Shown: positions 7,755-16,351, numbered from the stretch's first letter. The stretch: DNA of 41,358 nucleotides from an uncultured Collinsella sp. (GCA_937989875.1 CALKBO010000013.1:1-41358), one strand, 5' to 3'. The notes: generated by a model from the sequence alone, not told the origin. Numbers and translations: made by a program.

Positions 7755-8576
7755 ATGCCCTACCTGCTTTCTTGTGACATTCATACCCATACGATGTTCT
7801 CTGCGCATGCATATTCGACCATTGAGGAGAATGTGTACTGGGCGGCAGAGCGTGGCTTGCAGGTGCTCGGATCCGCCGACCATCTGAGCTCTATGGTTAC
7901 GGCTTGCCCCAATGACCTGCGCAGTTACCAGTTCTTTATCAACCAGGATATCTGGCCGCGCATTTGGAGCGGCGTGCTAGTGCTGCGTGGTGCCGAGGCC
8001 GATATCGTTTCGCTAGACGGAAGCCTGTTTGGCGAGGACACTCCTGTCACGCTCGATATTGCCGGCGATTCGTACAGCCGTCAGCATTCGCTGTTCGATT
8101 TGGTTACGCGTAATTTGGATTATTTGGTTGCAAGCGTGCATAATCCGCAGATTGCTGAAGGCGCGACGCTGGCCCAGACGACCGAGATGTATATCAACGC
8201 CTTGGAGCACCCCAAGGTGTTCATGCTTGGGCATACGGGTCGTTCGGGCGTGCCGTTCGATATCGATGAGGTACTGCTGGCGGCCAAGGCCAAGCATAAG
8301 ATTATCGAGATCAACAACCATAGTCTTGAACACGGTGTCGACACTGAGCATTGGGCCGCATGCCGCAAGATCGCCGAGCGCTGCGCCGAGCTGGGCGTGG
8401 GCATTGGCGTGTCGACCGATGCCCACATTGGCATGGCCATTGGCAAGCTCGATCACGCGCGCAAGATGCTCGACGAGATTCGCTTCCCGCTGGATTTGAT
8501 CGTGACGCGCGACCGCGAGACGCTGCTGCGCGAGATGGCGGCAGCTGGTGTGTGCGACCTGCGCAAGGGGATGTAG
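7755..8576 (+). CDS. PHP-domain phosphoesterase/phosphatase
   Basis: The 273-residue protein has the N-terminal PHP motif 'CDIHTHTMFSAHAYSTIEEN' (HxH metal ligands), a second motif 'GSADHLS', 'VASVHNPQ', 'IEINNHSLEHG' and the C-terminal 'STDAHIGMAIG' motif (DxH). These give the trinuclear-metal site of the polymerase and histidinol phosphatase superfamily. The length and single-domain layout resemble YcdX-like phosphatases. AAGGAGA precedes the ATG. It is a single gene convergent with the RNA methyltransferase. The substrate is unknown. Confidence 0.88.
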   Translation: MPYLLSCDIHTHTMFSAHAYSTIEENVYWAAERGLQVLGSADHLSSMVTACPNDLRSYQFFINQDIWPRIWSGVLVLRGAEADIVSLDGSLFGEDTPVTLDIAGDSYSRQHSLFDLVTRNLDYLVASVHNPQIAEGATLAQTTEMYINALEHPKVFMLGHTGRSGVPFDIDEVLLAAKAKHKIIEINNHSLEHGVDTEHWAACRKIAERCAELGVGIGVSTDAHIGMAIGKLDHARKMLDEIRFPLDLIVTRDRETLLREMAAAGVCDLRKGM

Positions 8577-8596
8577 CGGAGTTTATAAACCAAGCG

Positions 8597-8630
8597 AAGG
8601 GGGCGGCCCAGGCGGGTCGCCCCCTTTCTT
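8597..8630. terminator. Bidirectional terminator
   Basis: AAGGGGGCGGCCC (8597-8609) pairs with GGGTCGCCCCCTT (8614-8626), with one G-U pair, followed by TCTT. It lies between the convergent PHP and methyltransferase genes. Confidence 0.85.
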
Positions 8631-8654
8631 GTCCCAAAAATCTACTGAGGTTGG

Positions 8655-10091
8655 TTAGCGGCGTTCGAGGACCGCTACGGTTTCGGTGTGGTCGGTGTGA
8701 GGGAACATGTCGACGGGCGTGATCTTGAGCAGGCAATAGCCTCCGTCGAGGAGCTGATGCAGGTCGCGCTCTTGAGTTACGGGGTTGCAGCTGATATAGG
8801 TGATGCGGCGCGGCTTAAGCGCGCAGGCAGCTTCGAGGAACTCGGGCGTGGAGCCGGCGCGCGGCGGATCGATGGAAAGGACATCGACCCGCTCGTTGTT
8901 ATCGGCGGCATCCAGGATGTAATCGGTGGCGTCGTCGACCATAAACCAAGCGCTGCGGGTGAGGCCGTTGAGCTCGGCATTGCGGCGTGCGTCGGCAATG
9001 CCCGCCGGGTTGCGCTCCACGCCGAGCAGCATAATGCCGATACCCTTGTTCTGGGCATCTTTAGCTGCGCAAAGACCGATGGTACCGCTGCCACAGTAGG
9101 CATCCATGAGCACATCGCCCTGGTGCAAATCCATGCCGTCGATAGCGAGCTGATAGAGCAGCTCGGTCTGTTGCGGGTTGGTCTGATAAAACGCGGTGGG
9201 GGAGATGTCGAATTCGCAGCCGAGCAGCTGGTCGCGCATGCATTCGGCGCCATAGACGATGCGGGTTTCCTCGCCGAGGATGGCGTTGCCGGGGCGTCCG
9301 TTGATGTTTTGGGCAACGGTGACGATGTGCGGATTGAGTGCGGCGACAGCCTCAAAGAACTCCTGCGCATGCGGTAAGTCACGCTGGGCGGTCACGAGCG
9401 TAACCATGACCTGGTCGGTACGCCAACCGCAGCGGACGACGGCATAGCGGAGCAAGCCCAGATGCTTGTCCTCGTTAAAGGCGGGAATGTGCAGGCGCTC
9501 AGCTTCACGCGCGATGCCGTTAAGAATCTGTCGGGCGCCCGGTGCCTCGACGGGGCATTCGGGTACGGCAACGATCTTGTGCGTGCCGCGCTCAAAGAAA
9601 CCGCAGCGGACAGCGCCCTCTTTGCCGGGGGCAAAGGGAGTGGCGGCCTTATGGCGAAAACCGCGCGGCGCAGGATATTTGCCCGGGTCGCCCAGGGTGA
9701 CTCCCATACCGCGAATAGGATCTACAGCAATGCCTTCACGCTCACAAAGCGAAGCAAAAAGCTCCTCCATAGCAGCCTGCTTGGCGGCGAGCTGCTTCTT
9801 ATAAGGACGATTGAGCGCCGTACACCCACCGCAAGCTTTCATGATGGAACAAGGAGACTTGGGGTCCACAGCTTTACGCGCAGACGAAACCGGATTCTTA
9901 TACGGGCGCTTGGAGCGAGTCTGAGATGCCTTATCCTCGCTCCGACGAGAGCCGGGACGCTTGGCCTTAGCCGACTTGCTTTTTGCAGCTTTAGAAGACT
10001 TGGATTTCGTAGAAGATTTCTCCTCCTTCGACCCCTCAGCCGCCTCCACTAAAGCACGACGAGCCCTACGCTCCGCACGAGATTCTGCCAT
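8655..10091 (-). CDS. rlmD: 23S rRNA (uracil-5-)-methyltransferase, TrmA/RlmD family
   Basis: The 478-residue SAM-dependent enzyme methylates C5 of uridine in RNA. It has a basic low-complexity N-terminus (Lys/Ser/Arg-rich, residues ~20-70, likely RNA-binding). A cysteine cluster 'CSIMKACGGC' with a later Cys suits the family's Fe-S cluster. The SAM site is 'DVLMDAYCGSGTIGLCAA', and the catalytic motifs are 'SIDPPRAG' and 'YISCNP', whose Cys is the nucleophile. The TRAM RNA-binding domain is not obvious and appears replaced by the basic tail. The ATG at 10091 is chosen over a GTG at 10103, since GGGG precedes it at proper spacing. RlmD versus RlmCD target specificity cannot be settled from sequence. 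Confidence 0.9.
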   Translation of the reverse strand: MAESRAERRARRALVEAAEGSKEEKSSTKSKSSKAAKSKSAKAKRPGSRRSEDKASQTRSKRPYKNPVSSARKAVDPKSPCSIMKACGGCTALNRPYKKQLAAKQAAMEELFASLCEREGIAVDPIRGMGVTLGDPGKYPAPRGFRHKAATPFAPGKEGAVRCGFFERGTHKIVAVPECPVEAPGARQILNGIAREAERLHIPAFNEDKHLGLLRYAVVRCGWRTDQVMVTLVTAQRDLPHAQEFFEAVAALNPHIVTVAQNINGRPGNAILGEETRIVYGAECMRDQLLGCEFDISPTAFYQTNPQQTELLYQLAIDGMDLHQGDVLMDAYCGSGTIGLCAAKDAQNKGIGIMLLGVERNPAGIADARRNAELNGLTRSAWFMVDDATDYILDAADNNERVDVLSIDPPRAGSTPEFLEAACALKPRRITYISCNPVTQERDLHQLLDGGYCLLKITPVDMFPHTDHTETVAVLERR

Positions 10092-10197
10092 CGATAACCC
10101 CACTAATTTATAAATTTAAAGCTACAAGCATTGTACCGTGCCAGGCCAACAGACGATATGCAAGCGGTTTATTGGTGTCAGTGATAAGTCCAACGAC

Positions 10198-10340
10198 GGT
10201 TGCCCGCCGCGCGAGGGGTGCGGGGGTTAAGTTTATCGCGAGTTCCGCACGAACAGGAGGCCACTTAATGTGGCCTCCGTCGTGAGCAGGACTGTAGAGC
10301 AGGAAACTTAACCCCCGCACCCCTCGCGCGGCGGGCAAAC
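10198..10340. repeat. Large foldback element with 37-bp inverted arms
   Basis: Arms 10198-10234 and 10304-10340 match at 36 of 37 positions in inverted orientation. Within the 69-bp centre a second hairpin pairs GGAGGCCAC (10256-10264) with GTGGCCTCC (10270-10278), extended by CACGA/TCGTG. It lies in the intergenic region between the methyltransferase and the ABC importer. No protein gene or clear target-site duplication is seen. It resembles a MITE-like or cruciform element. Confidence 0.8.
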
Positions 10341-10345
10341 TCATC

Positions 10346-10374
10346 TTGTGCTCTATCACGCTAAAGTGTATGAT
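10346..10374 (+). promoter_or_regulatory. Putative promoter of the amino acid ABC importer
   Basis: TTGTGC (10346-10351) and TATGAT (10369-10374) are separated by 17 bp. A TAAAGTG heptamer overlaps the end of the spacer (10362-10368). Confidence 0.5.
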
Positions 10375-10392
10375 TCTGAACGTTACATGACT

Positions 10393-10412
10393 CACTTTAC
10401 TTAACTAAAGTG
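10393..10412. promoter_or_regulatory. Palindrome CACTTTA-N6-TAAAGTG, candidate operator
   Basis: The 7-bp arms at 10393-10399 and 10406-10412 are perfect inverted copies. The same half-site TAAAGTG occurs at 10362-10368 within the putative promoter, 44 bp (about four helical turns) upstream. This geometry suggests a repressor of the importer; its identity is unknown. Confidence 0.4.
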
Positions 10413-10430
10413 CCATCAAGGGGGAATACT

Positions 10431-11291
10431 ATGAATACCGATATGTCTCGTCGTCAGTTTGTTGGTCTAGCCGGCTCGTTTGCCACGGTGCTTGGCCTTG
10501 GTCTTGTCGGTTGCGGCGGTGGTGCCGGTAAGGGCTCTGCTGCTGGCTCTGCCGCAGCCAAGGATGTGAAGGGCGCTGCGGAGTCCAAGAAGCTCGTGGT
10601 GGGCTTTGATAAGTCCTATCCTCCGTACGGCTTTGTGGGCGACGATGGCGAGTACACCGGCTTTGATCTCGATCTGGCCAAGGCTGTTGCCGATAAGCAG
10701 GGCTGGGAGGTCAAATACGAGGCCATCGACTGGGATGCCAAGGATACGCTGCTTAACTCGGGCGCCATCAACTGCATCTGGAACGGCTTTACCATGGAGG
10801 GCCGTGAGGACGACTACACGTTCTCCGAGCCGTACATGCTCAACGAGCAGGTGCTGGTGGTAAAGAAGGATGCAGGCATCAAGAGCTGGGACGATCTTGC
10901 CGGCAAGACCGTGATTACCCAGACCGATTCCGCTGCGCAGGATGTGCTCGAGGGTGACCAGAAGGATCTGGCGGCGACGTTTGCCACGCTCGACACGATC
11001 GGCGAGTACAACACGGCCTTTATGCAGCTCGAGAGCGGCGCGGTCGATGCCGTGGCGTGCGATCTTTCGATTGCCCAGTATCAGCTTGCCGCCAAGCCCG
11101 ATGCCTATACGCAGCTTGATGAGCCGCTGTCCAGCGAGCACTACGCCGTTGGCTTTAAGCGGGGCGACACCAAGTCGGCCGACGCCGTGACCGAGTCGCT
11201 CAAGGCACTCTATGAGGACGGCACGGTCAAGGACCTGTGCGACAAGTATGCAGATTATGGTCTTTCCTTCGACAACTGGGTTCTGAAATAG
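10431..11291 (+). CDS. Polar amino acid ABC transporter, substrate-binding lipoprotein
   Basis: The 286-residue protein starts with a signal peptide carrying twin arginines (SRRQFVGLAG, R7-R8) and a lipobox LVGC with Cys28 as the lipidation site. This predicts a membrane-anchored extracellular lipoprotein, possibly Tat-exported. The mature part is a family 3 solute-binding domain: 'LVVGFDKSYPPYGFVGDDGEYTGFDLDLAKAVA', 'NCIWNGFTMEGRED', 'VGFKRGD'. The ATG at 10431 is preferred over an upstream GTG at 10410 because AAGGGGG lies between them. It heads an operon with the permease and ATPase. The ligand is probably a polar amino acid. Confidence 0.93.
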   Translation: MNTDMSRRQFVGLAGSFATVLGLGLVGCGGGAGKGSAAGSAAAKDVKGAAESKKLVVGFDKSYPPYGFVGDDGEYTGFDLDLAKAVADKQGWEVKYEAIDWDAKDTLLNSGAINCIWNGFTMEGREDDYTFSEPYMLNEQVLVVKKDAGIKSWDDLAGKTVITQTDSAAQDVLEGDQKDLAATFATLDTIGEYNTAFMQLESGAVDAVACDLSIAQYQLAAKPDAYTQLDEPLSSEHYAVGFKRGDTKSADAVTESLKALYEDGTVKDLCDKYADYGLSFDNWVLK

Positions 11292-11395
11292 CGGCTTTCC
11301 CAGGCACCCGATTTTGCCGTTCAAACCGTCGCTTGCGTACATTTAGTACGCGGCGCTCCTCTTTCACGGCAAACTCGAGCACCTGGAAAACCCGC
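11291..11395. repeat. Intercistronic foldback repeat inside the ABC importer operon
   Basis: Arms 11291-11320 and 11366-11395 match at 24 of 30 positions in inverted orientation. The centre holds a perfect hairpin GCGTAC (11335-11340), loop ATTTA, GTACGC (11346-11351). It fills most of the 150-bp gap between the binding-protein and permease genes. No T-run follows, so it is more likely an mRNA-stability or attenuation element of REP type than a terminator. Confidence 0.7.
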
Positions 11396-11441
11396 TTTAG
11401 CATTGGGTTTGCTGTTCTGTTGTCGCGAAAGAGAGCTTAGG

Positions 11442-12095
11442 TTGTCTATTCAGGTCATGATGCAGATGCTCGGCCAGGGATTCTTGGTCAGTTTGCAGTT
11501 GTTTGTGCTGACGCTGCTGGGGTCGATTCCGCTGGGAATTCCCGTGGCGTTTATGCGCATGAGCAAAATCGCGCCGCTTCGCTGGATTGCGCGCATCTAT
11601 ATCTCGGTCATGCGCGGTACGCCGCTCATGCTGCAGATGTTTGCCATCTACTTTGCCCCGTACTACGTGTTTGGCATTTCGCTCACGCCCGATTCCAAGT
11701 GGACGGCGTGCGTCGTGGCGTTCATCATCAACTACGCCGGTTACTTTGCCGAGATCTATCGCTCGGGCCTGCAGTCCATTCCGCGTGGTCAATACGAGGC
11801 GGCCGAGGTGCTGGGCTACTCGCGCGTGCAGACGTTTCTGTATATCGTGATGCCGCAGGTCGCCAAGCGTATTCTGCCGGCGATGGGCAACGAGATCATC
11901 ACGCTGGTCAAGGACACGTCGCTGGCGTTTGCCATTGGCGTGGGTGAGATGTTCTCGACGGCCAAGGCGCTGGTCGCCTCGCAGGTGAGCATGGTGCCGT
12001 TTGCGATCGCGGCGCTGATCTACTGGATTTTTAACTTTGTGGTCGAGATGCTGCTGGGCGCCGCCGAAAAGAAGCTGGACTATTATCATGACTAA
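11442..12095 (+). CDS. Amino acid ABC transporter permease
   Basis: The protein has about 217 residues, typical for HisM/GlnP-type permeases. It has several hydrophobic segments and the cytoplasmic EAA loop 'GQYEAAEVLGYSRVQTFLYIVMPQ', which contacts the ATPase. The N-terminal block 'GFLVSLQLFVLTLLGSIPLG' is characteristic. The start is uncertain: a TTG at 11442 (weak GAGAG upstream) or the ATG at 11457; the ATG at 11403 is further out and unlikely. The 3' end overlaps the ATPase gene by 8 bp, so the two are translationally coupled. Confidence 0.9.
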   Translation: MSIQVMMQMLGQGFLVSLQLFVLTLLGSIPLGIPVAFMRMSKIAPLRWIARIYISVMRGTPLMLQMFAIYFAPYYVFGISLTPDSKWTACVVAFIINYAGYFAEIYRSGLQSIPRGQYEAAEVLGYSRVQTFLYIVMPQVAKRILPAMGNEIITLVKDTSLAFAIGVGEMFSTAKALVASQVSMVPFAIAALIYWIFNFVVEMLLGAAEKKLDYYHD

Positions 12096-12852
12096 CTCAG
12101 TGATGAAAATCGAAAGCGCGCGCAAGGCGTTTGGCGGCAATGAGGTGCTCAAGGATATTTCGCTCGAGGTCAAGCGTGGCGAGGTCGTGGCGATTATCGG
12201 GCCTTCGGGTGGCGGCAAGTCCACGCTGCTGCGGTGTGCCACGCTGCTCGAGACACTCGACGGAGGCTCGCTCTCGTTTGGTGACCTTGCCGTTGCGACG
12301 GATGCGGGTTCGGGCGCGGTCTATGCGAAGGGCGATGTGCCCAAGCAGGCGCGCTCGCGATTCGGCCTAGTGTTCCAAAATTACAACCTGTTCCCGCACT
12401 ATACCGTGATGAAAAACATCATCGACGCGCCGATCCGCGTGCTCAAGCGCCCGCGCGAGCAGGCGGAAGCTCGTGCGCATGAATTGATTGCTCAGATGGG
12501 GCTTGTGGGCAACGAGAACAAGGTTCCGTGTGAGCTTTCGGGCGGTCAACAGCAGCGCGTGAGTATTGCCCGCGCCCTGGCGCTCGATCCGGAAATCTTA
12601 TTCTTTGACGAGCCGACCTCGGCGCTCGACCCCGAGCTGACGGCCGAGGTGCTGCGTGTCATTAAAGACCTTGCCGCGCAGAATATGACGATGGTGATCG
12701 TGACCCACGCGATGCAGTTTGCGCGCGATGTTGCCGACCGCGTGGTCTTTATGGATGGCGGCCGCATTGTCGAGGAGGGTCCTGCCGAGCAGGTCATCGA
12801 CCATCCGCGTGAGCAGCGCACCCGTGAGTTCTTGAGCCGTATCGAGGGATAG
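12088..12852 (+). CDS. Amino acid ABC transporter ATP-binding protein
   Basis: The 254-residue ATPase has Walker A 'GPSGGGKST', a Q-loop 'VFQNYNLFPHYTVMKN', the signature 'LSGGQQQR', Walker B 'LFFDEPTSALD' and the H-loop 'VTHAM'. These are typical of the polar amino acid (GlnQ/HisP) group. It carries an insert with Gly/Ala/Lys residues after the first beta-strands (near 'ATDAGSGAVYAKGDVPKQ'), a region often short in relatives. The ATG at 12088 lies inside the permease gene end. It completes the binding protein-permease-ATPase unit and is followed by a terminator. Confidence 0.95.
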   Translation: MTNSVMKIESARKAFGGNEVLKDISLEVKRGEVVAIIGPSGGGKSTLLRCATLLETLDGGSLSFGDLAVATDAGSGAVYAKGDVPKQARSRFGLVFQNYNLFPHYTVMKNIIDAPIRVLKRPREQAEARAHELIAQMGLVGNENKVPCELSGGQQQRVSIARALALDPEILFFDEPTSALDPELTAEVLRVIKDLAAQNMTMVIVTHAMQFARDVADRVVFMDGGRIVEEGPAEQVIDHPREQRTREFLSRIEG

Positions 12853-12885
12853 GCTCAGGTATTTACTCAACTATTAATTGAGGCG

Positions 12886-12922
12886 AAGCCGCCGCAGGTC
12901 TTACGGTCTGTGGCGGCTTTTT
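12886..12922 (+). terminator. Terminator of the ABC importer operon
   Basis: A stem with a few G-U pairs (12886-12900 with 12905-12919, loop TTAC) is followed by TTTTT. Confidence 0.85.
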
Positions 12923-13162
12923 GTTTGCATCGACGGGGTTCAATAATCGCCTCACAAGCTTGTCTCTTCCTCTCGCCGCCTGTATTCGTACGTGCGCCGA
13001 AAGGTATGCATGGACAGCCGCCCGTGAGGGTAGGGTGGTGGCATAGGACATTTGGAGGGTGAGTCGGCTCGGCTGCCGACCATGCTGCTCCCGGGATGGC
13101 ACCGACCGCGAACTCTCCCCGTTGGCGTCGCGCATTGCGCGCGGCCCTGCAAGGAGGTCATC

Positions 13163-15238
13163 ATGGGTGCTCCCAAGACCGGTAACGTAAGGAACGTGGT
13201 GCTCGTAGGCCAAGGCGGGGTGGGCAAGACTTCACTCGCCGAAGCCATGCTCCACCTTTCCGGCAAGACCGCCCGCCTGGGCGGCCACGACGGCACCAAG
13301 CCCACGCTCGACTATGACCCCGAAGAGGTTAAGCGTGCGTTTTCCATCTCGACGACCATCGCGCCGATCGACTGGAAGGGCGCGCGCATCAATGTGCTCG
13401 ATGCCCCGTGCTACCCCGATTTTATCGGCGACGCCTTTGCCGCGATGAGCGTCTGCGAGACGGCCCTGTTTGTGGTCGACGCCGAGGCCGGCCCACAGCC
13501 TACGACGGTTAAGCTCTGGTATGCCGCCGAGGACCTGCGTCTGGCGCGTGCGGTGTTCGTAAACCGCCTGTCGCGCTCCGAGGCCAGCTTTGCGACCACG
13601 ATGGACCTGCTGCAAGAGCGCTTTGGCACGCGCCTGGGCGCCGTGACCCTTCCCTGGGGCGAGGGCGAGGACTTTGACGGCATCATCGACCTGGTGCGCA
13701 TGAAGGCGCGCCATTGCAACGGCACCGAAGCCGTTGAGTCGGAGATTCCCGAGGAGTATCGTGCCCAGGCCGAGGAGGCCCATGACCATCTGTGCGAGTT
13801 GGTGGCCGAGGCCGACGATGAGCTGATGATGAAGTACCTGGAAGGTGAGGAGACGCTGACGCAGGAGGAGCTTGAGGGCCTGCTGTCGAAGGCGATCGCC
13901 GAGCGCATCTTTGTGCCGGTCTTTGCGGGCGATTGCATTAAGGAGCAGGGCGTCAACTCGCTGATGGACGACATCGCCACATACTTCCCGGCGCCGACCG
14001 ACTACGGCGAGATGCCGCTTATCGACGGCGATTCGCTCAAGATTTCAAGCGACGATGATCGTCCGGTGGCGTTTGTGTTTAAGACCCTGGCCGATCCGCA
14101 GCAGGGTCGCATCAGCTTTATTAAGGTGCTGACGGGTACGCTTGAGCCGGGCCTTGAGCTGGTCAACGCGCGCACGCGCAAGGGCGACCGTCTGGCTCAC
14201 CTGTATGTGATGTGCGGCCGCGACATGACCGAGGTCGGTCACGCCTATGCCGGCGACATTATCGTGGCACCCAAGCTGGCGGCCGAGACGGGCGATACGC
14301 TCTCGATTACCGGCAAGGTCGAGGCTGCGGCGTTTAAGTTCCCCAACTCGCAGTACCGCATTGCCATCGAGGCCGAGAATCGCGGGGACGAAGAGAAGCT
14401 CTACACGTTTATCGAGAAGGCCTGCAAGGCCGATCCGACCATGAGCATCGATCGTGACGAGGAGACCGGCCAGACCATTATCTCCGCCGTGGGTGAGGCG
14501 CAGGTTTCGGTGCTGCTCAACCGTTTGGAGGACCGTACCAAGGTCGTGGCCAAGAGCGTGCCGATCCGCATTCCGTATCGCGAGACCATCCGCCGCACGG
14601 CGAGCGCCCAGGGTCGCCACAAGAAGCAGACCGGTGGCGCCGGTCAGTACGGCGACTGCTGGCTGCGCGTGGAGCCGCTTATTGGGCCCGACGGCACGAG
14701 CGACGGCTACGAGTTTGTGGATGAGGTCGTGGGCGGCCGCATTCCGCGCTCGCTGATCCCCGCCGTGGACAAGGGCGTCCAGGAGACCATGAAGGACGGT
14801 ATTATTGCCGGCTACCCGCTTACGGGCATTCGCGTGGCTGTGTACGACGGTTCGTATCACAGCGTCGACTCCAACGAGATGGCGTTTCGCGCGGCGGCTC
14901 GCATCGGCCTGCGCAAGGCATGCGCCGATGCCGATCCGGTGGTGCTGGAGCCCATCGAGGAAATCACGGTGACTATCCCCGAGAGCTACGCCGGCGCCGT
15001 GATGGGCGACATCTCGGCATCGCGCGGTCGCGTGACGGGCATGGAGACCGATGAGCGCGGCGACACCGTGGTCATCGCCCAGGCACCTCTCGCCGAGCTG
15101 ACGGATTACTCGACGCGCCTGCGCTCTATCACGCGCGGCACGGGCGACTTTACCATGAAGCCTGCTGGCTACGAGCAGGTTCCCTATGACGTTCAGGCCA
15201 AGCTGGTCGAGCGCTATGAGGAGGGTCGCGCCAAGTAG
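13163..15238 (+). CDS. Elongation factor G-like GTPase paralogue
   Basis: The 691-residue protein has the EF-G architecture: G domain, domain II (from about 'RPVAFVFKTLADPQQGRIS'), domain III ('EEKLYTFIEKACKADPTMS'), domain IV ('TGGAGQYGDCWLRVEP') and domain V ('EPIEEITVTIPESYAGAVMGDIS'). The P-loop is 'GQGGVGKTS'. However G3 reads DAPCY instead of DTPGH, so the catalytic His is lost, and G4 reads NRLS instead of NKxD. This suits the second EF-G-like family of Actinobacteria (FusA2/EF-G2 type) rather than housekeeping EF-G. AAGGAGG precedes the ATG at 13163; the in-frame ATG at 13052 lacks such a site. Function in translation is unproven. Confidence 0.9.
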   Translation: MGAPKTGNVRNVVLVGQGGVGKTSLAEAMLHLSGKTARLGGHDGTKPTLDYDPEEVKRAFSISTTIAPIDWKGARINVLDAPCYPDFIGDAFAAMSVCETALFVVDAEAGPQPTTVKLWYAAEDLRLARAVFVNRLSRSEASFATTMDLLQERFGTRLGAVTLPWGEGEDFDGIIDLVRMKARHCNGTEAVESEIPEEYRAQAEEAHDHLCELVAEADDELMMKYLEGEETLTQEELEGLLSKAIAERIFVPVFAGDCIKEQGVNSLMDDIATYFPAPTDYGEMPLIDGDSLKISSDDDRPVAFVFKTLADPQQGRISFIKVLTGTLEPGLELVNARTRKGDRLAHLYVMCGRDMTEVGHAYAGDIIVAPKLAAETGDTLSITGKVEAAAFKFPNSQYRIAIEAENRGDEEKLYTFIEKACKADPTMSIDRDEETGQTIISAVGEAQVSVLLNRLEDRTKVVAKSVPIRIPYRETIRRTASAQGRHKKQTGGAGQYGDCWLRVEPLIGPDGTSDGYEFVDEVVGGRIPRSLIPAVDKGVQETMKDGIIAGYPLTGIRVAVYDGSYHSVDSNEMAFRAAARIGLRKACADADPVVLEPIEEITVTIPESYAGAVMGDISASRGRVTGMETDERGDTVVIAQAPLAELTDYSTRLRSITRGTGDFTMKPAGYEQVPYDVQAKLVERYEEGRAK

Positions 15239-15271
15239 CGTGTGGCGTTGCCTGCAATGTGGACGCTGACG

Positions 15272-15308
15272 AAAAGGCCGCCCTGGGTAATCCAGGGCGG
15301 CCTTTTTT
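15272..15308. terminator. Bidirectional terminator after the EF-G-like gene
   Basis: A perfect 15-bp stem (15272-15286 with 15292-15306) has A-run and T-run ends. It lies between convergent genes. Confidence 0.9.
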
Positions 15309-15367
15309 GATCCCATGGGGACGGAGGAAAACGAATCATTTTTGGGTTACGGGCGGTGCGGTCGGCA

Positions 15368-16351
15368 CTAGTCTCCGGATGCCTGGTTGCGGCCGGTGGC
15401 GTAGTCGATCTGCACGTGCGGCTGCAGGTTGTAGCAGTACACGTGGAAGCAGAGGGTCTTGCCGTGGTCCTCGACCGATTGCGCCTCAAGGCGCACGCCG
15501 CGGCAGACAAGTTCCTCTTCGTTATACATGGGTGTGACGCGATAGAGCACGTGGTTGCCCGTCTCGCGGATGTAGCCGAGAATCTGCTCCTCAAACGGCA
15601 GCATGCCTGTCTCGTTGAGATAACGCGTGCCGGTGAGGAGATTCTTGCGGTTGGCGTTTTCGCCGCAGAGCGACCAGGCGATGAGATGGCAGCGGTTGTA
15701 GAGGCTCTGGCCCGGAATAAAGTCGTAGCGCTGCTGGCGCCATCCAGCGGGATGGATACGCGAGATATCGCCGCGCTCGCCTTGACCGAGTGATTCGGGG
15801 CCCACGCAGGCGAGCGCTTTGCGGGTGCGGCCCAGGCTGTCAAGCTTGGAGAACTTCTTAAAGCAACCCTCTTCTGTAGCGCGCTCGTATTCATCGAGCG
15901 TGAATGATGGTGTGCCGAGCGGGTGTGTGCTGTCGGCGCGCAGGGCAACGTAGGGGTTGCCGGCGTAGTCGGGAATGCTGCTGAGATAAACACCGCGGGC
16001 GCGGTTGAGGTCGGGGTTTTCGACCTCGTCGATGGGGGTGGCGGCGCTGTCCGCGGAAGCGCCGTCGCCGGTGTCGGTTGCGGCGGAATCGGAGCCATCG
16101 CCAGGGTCCTGACCGTTTTGAGGGTCCGAGGAGCTCGCCGTTCCCGATTCGAGCCGAGCGACCAGGTCCGCCTCGTCGTCGGTGCGGCTGGGACTTTCGT
16201 TTTGTTTCTCGGCCAGAGCTACCGCCTGCTCATCGCTTTGCGGCGACAGCAACTTGGGCGCTCCGTCGAGCGATCCCGTAAACAGCGCAAACCCGAGCAC
16301 CACGGCGGTGCCGATGGAAAGTACTTGCTTGTAGGCGGGCTTGCGCGACAT
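15368..16351 (-). CDS. DNA/RNA non-specific endonuclease, membrane-anchored or secreted
   Basis: The 327-residue protein has a hydrophobic N-terminal segment (residues ~10-26), then a Ser/Asp/Gly-rich linker (~50-115), then a nuclease domain. The core motif 'YNRCHLIAWSLCGENANRKNLL' places the catalytic His at 222 and the metal-binding Asn near 230-237. This is the pattern of the EndA/NucA type beta-beta-alpha-metal nucleases, with NRCH in place of the more common DRGH. The GxR-type motif 'GTRYLNETGM' follows. The domain layout points to action outside the membrane, for nutrient DNA, DNA uptake or defence. AGGAG precedes the ATG at 16351. The start and end are both clear. Confidence 0.88.
   Translation of the reverse strand: MSRKPAYKQVLSIGTAVVLGFALFTGSLDGAPKLLSPQSDEQAVALAEKQNESPSRTDDEADLVARLESGTASSSDPQNGQDPGDGSDSAATDTGDGASADSAATPIDEVENPDLNRARGVYLSSIPDYAGNPYVALRADSTHPLGTPSFTLDEYERATEEGCFKKFSKLDSLGRTRKALACVGPESLGQGERGDISRIHPAGWRQQRYDFIPGQSLYNRCHLIAWSLCGENANRKNLLTGTRYLNETGMLPFEEQILGYIRETGNHVLYRVTPMYNEEELVCRGVRLEAQSVEDHGKTLCFHVYCYNLQPHVQIDYATGRNQASGD

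Noticed and set aside
7502..7777. 91-residue ORF at the aminotransferase/PHP junction
   Set aside because: It overlaps the end of the aminotransferase and the PHP gene start in another frame, and contains the promoter of the PHP gene.
10108..10395. 95-residue minus-strand ORF
   Set aside because: It reads through both arms of the large foldback (10198-10340), so the peptide is a translation of the repeat; there is no ribosome site or recognisable domain.
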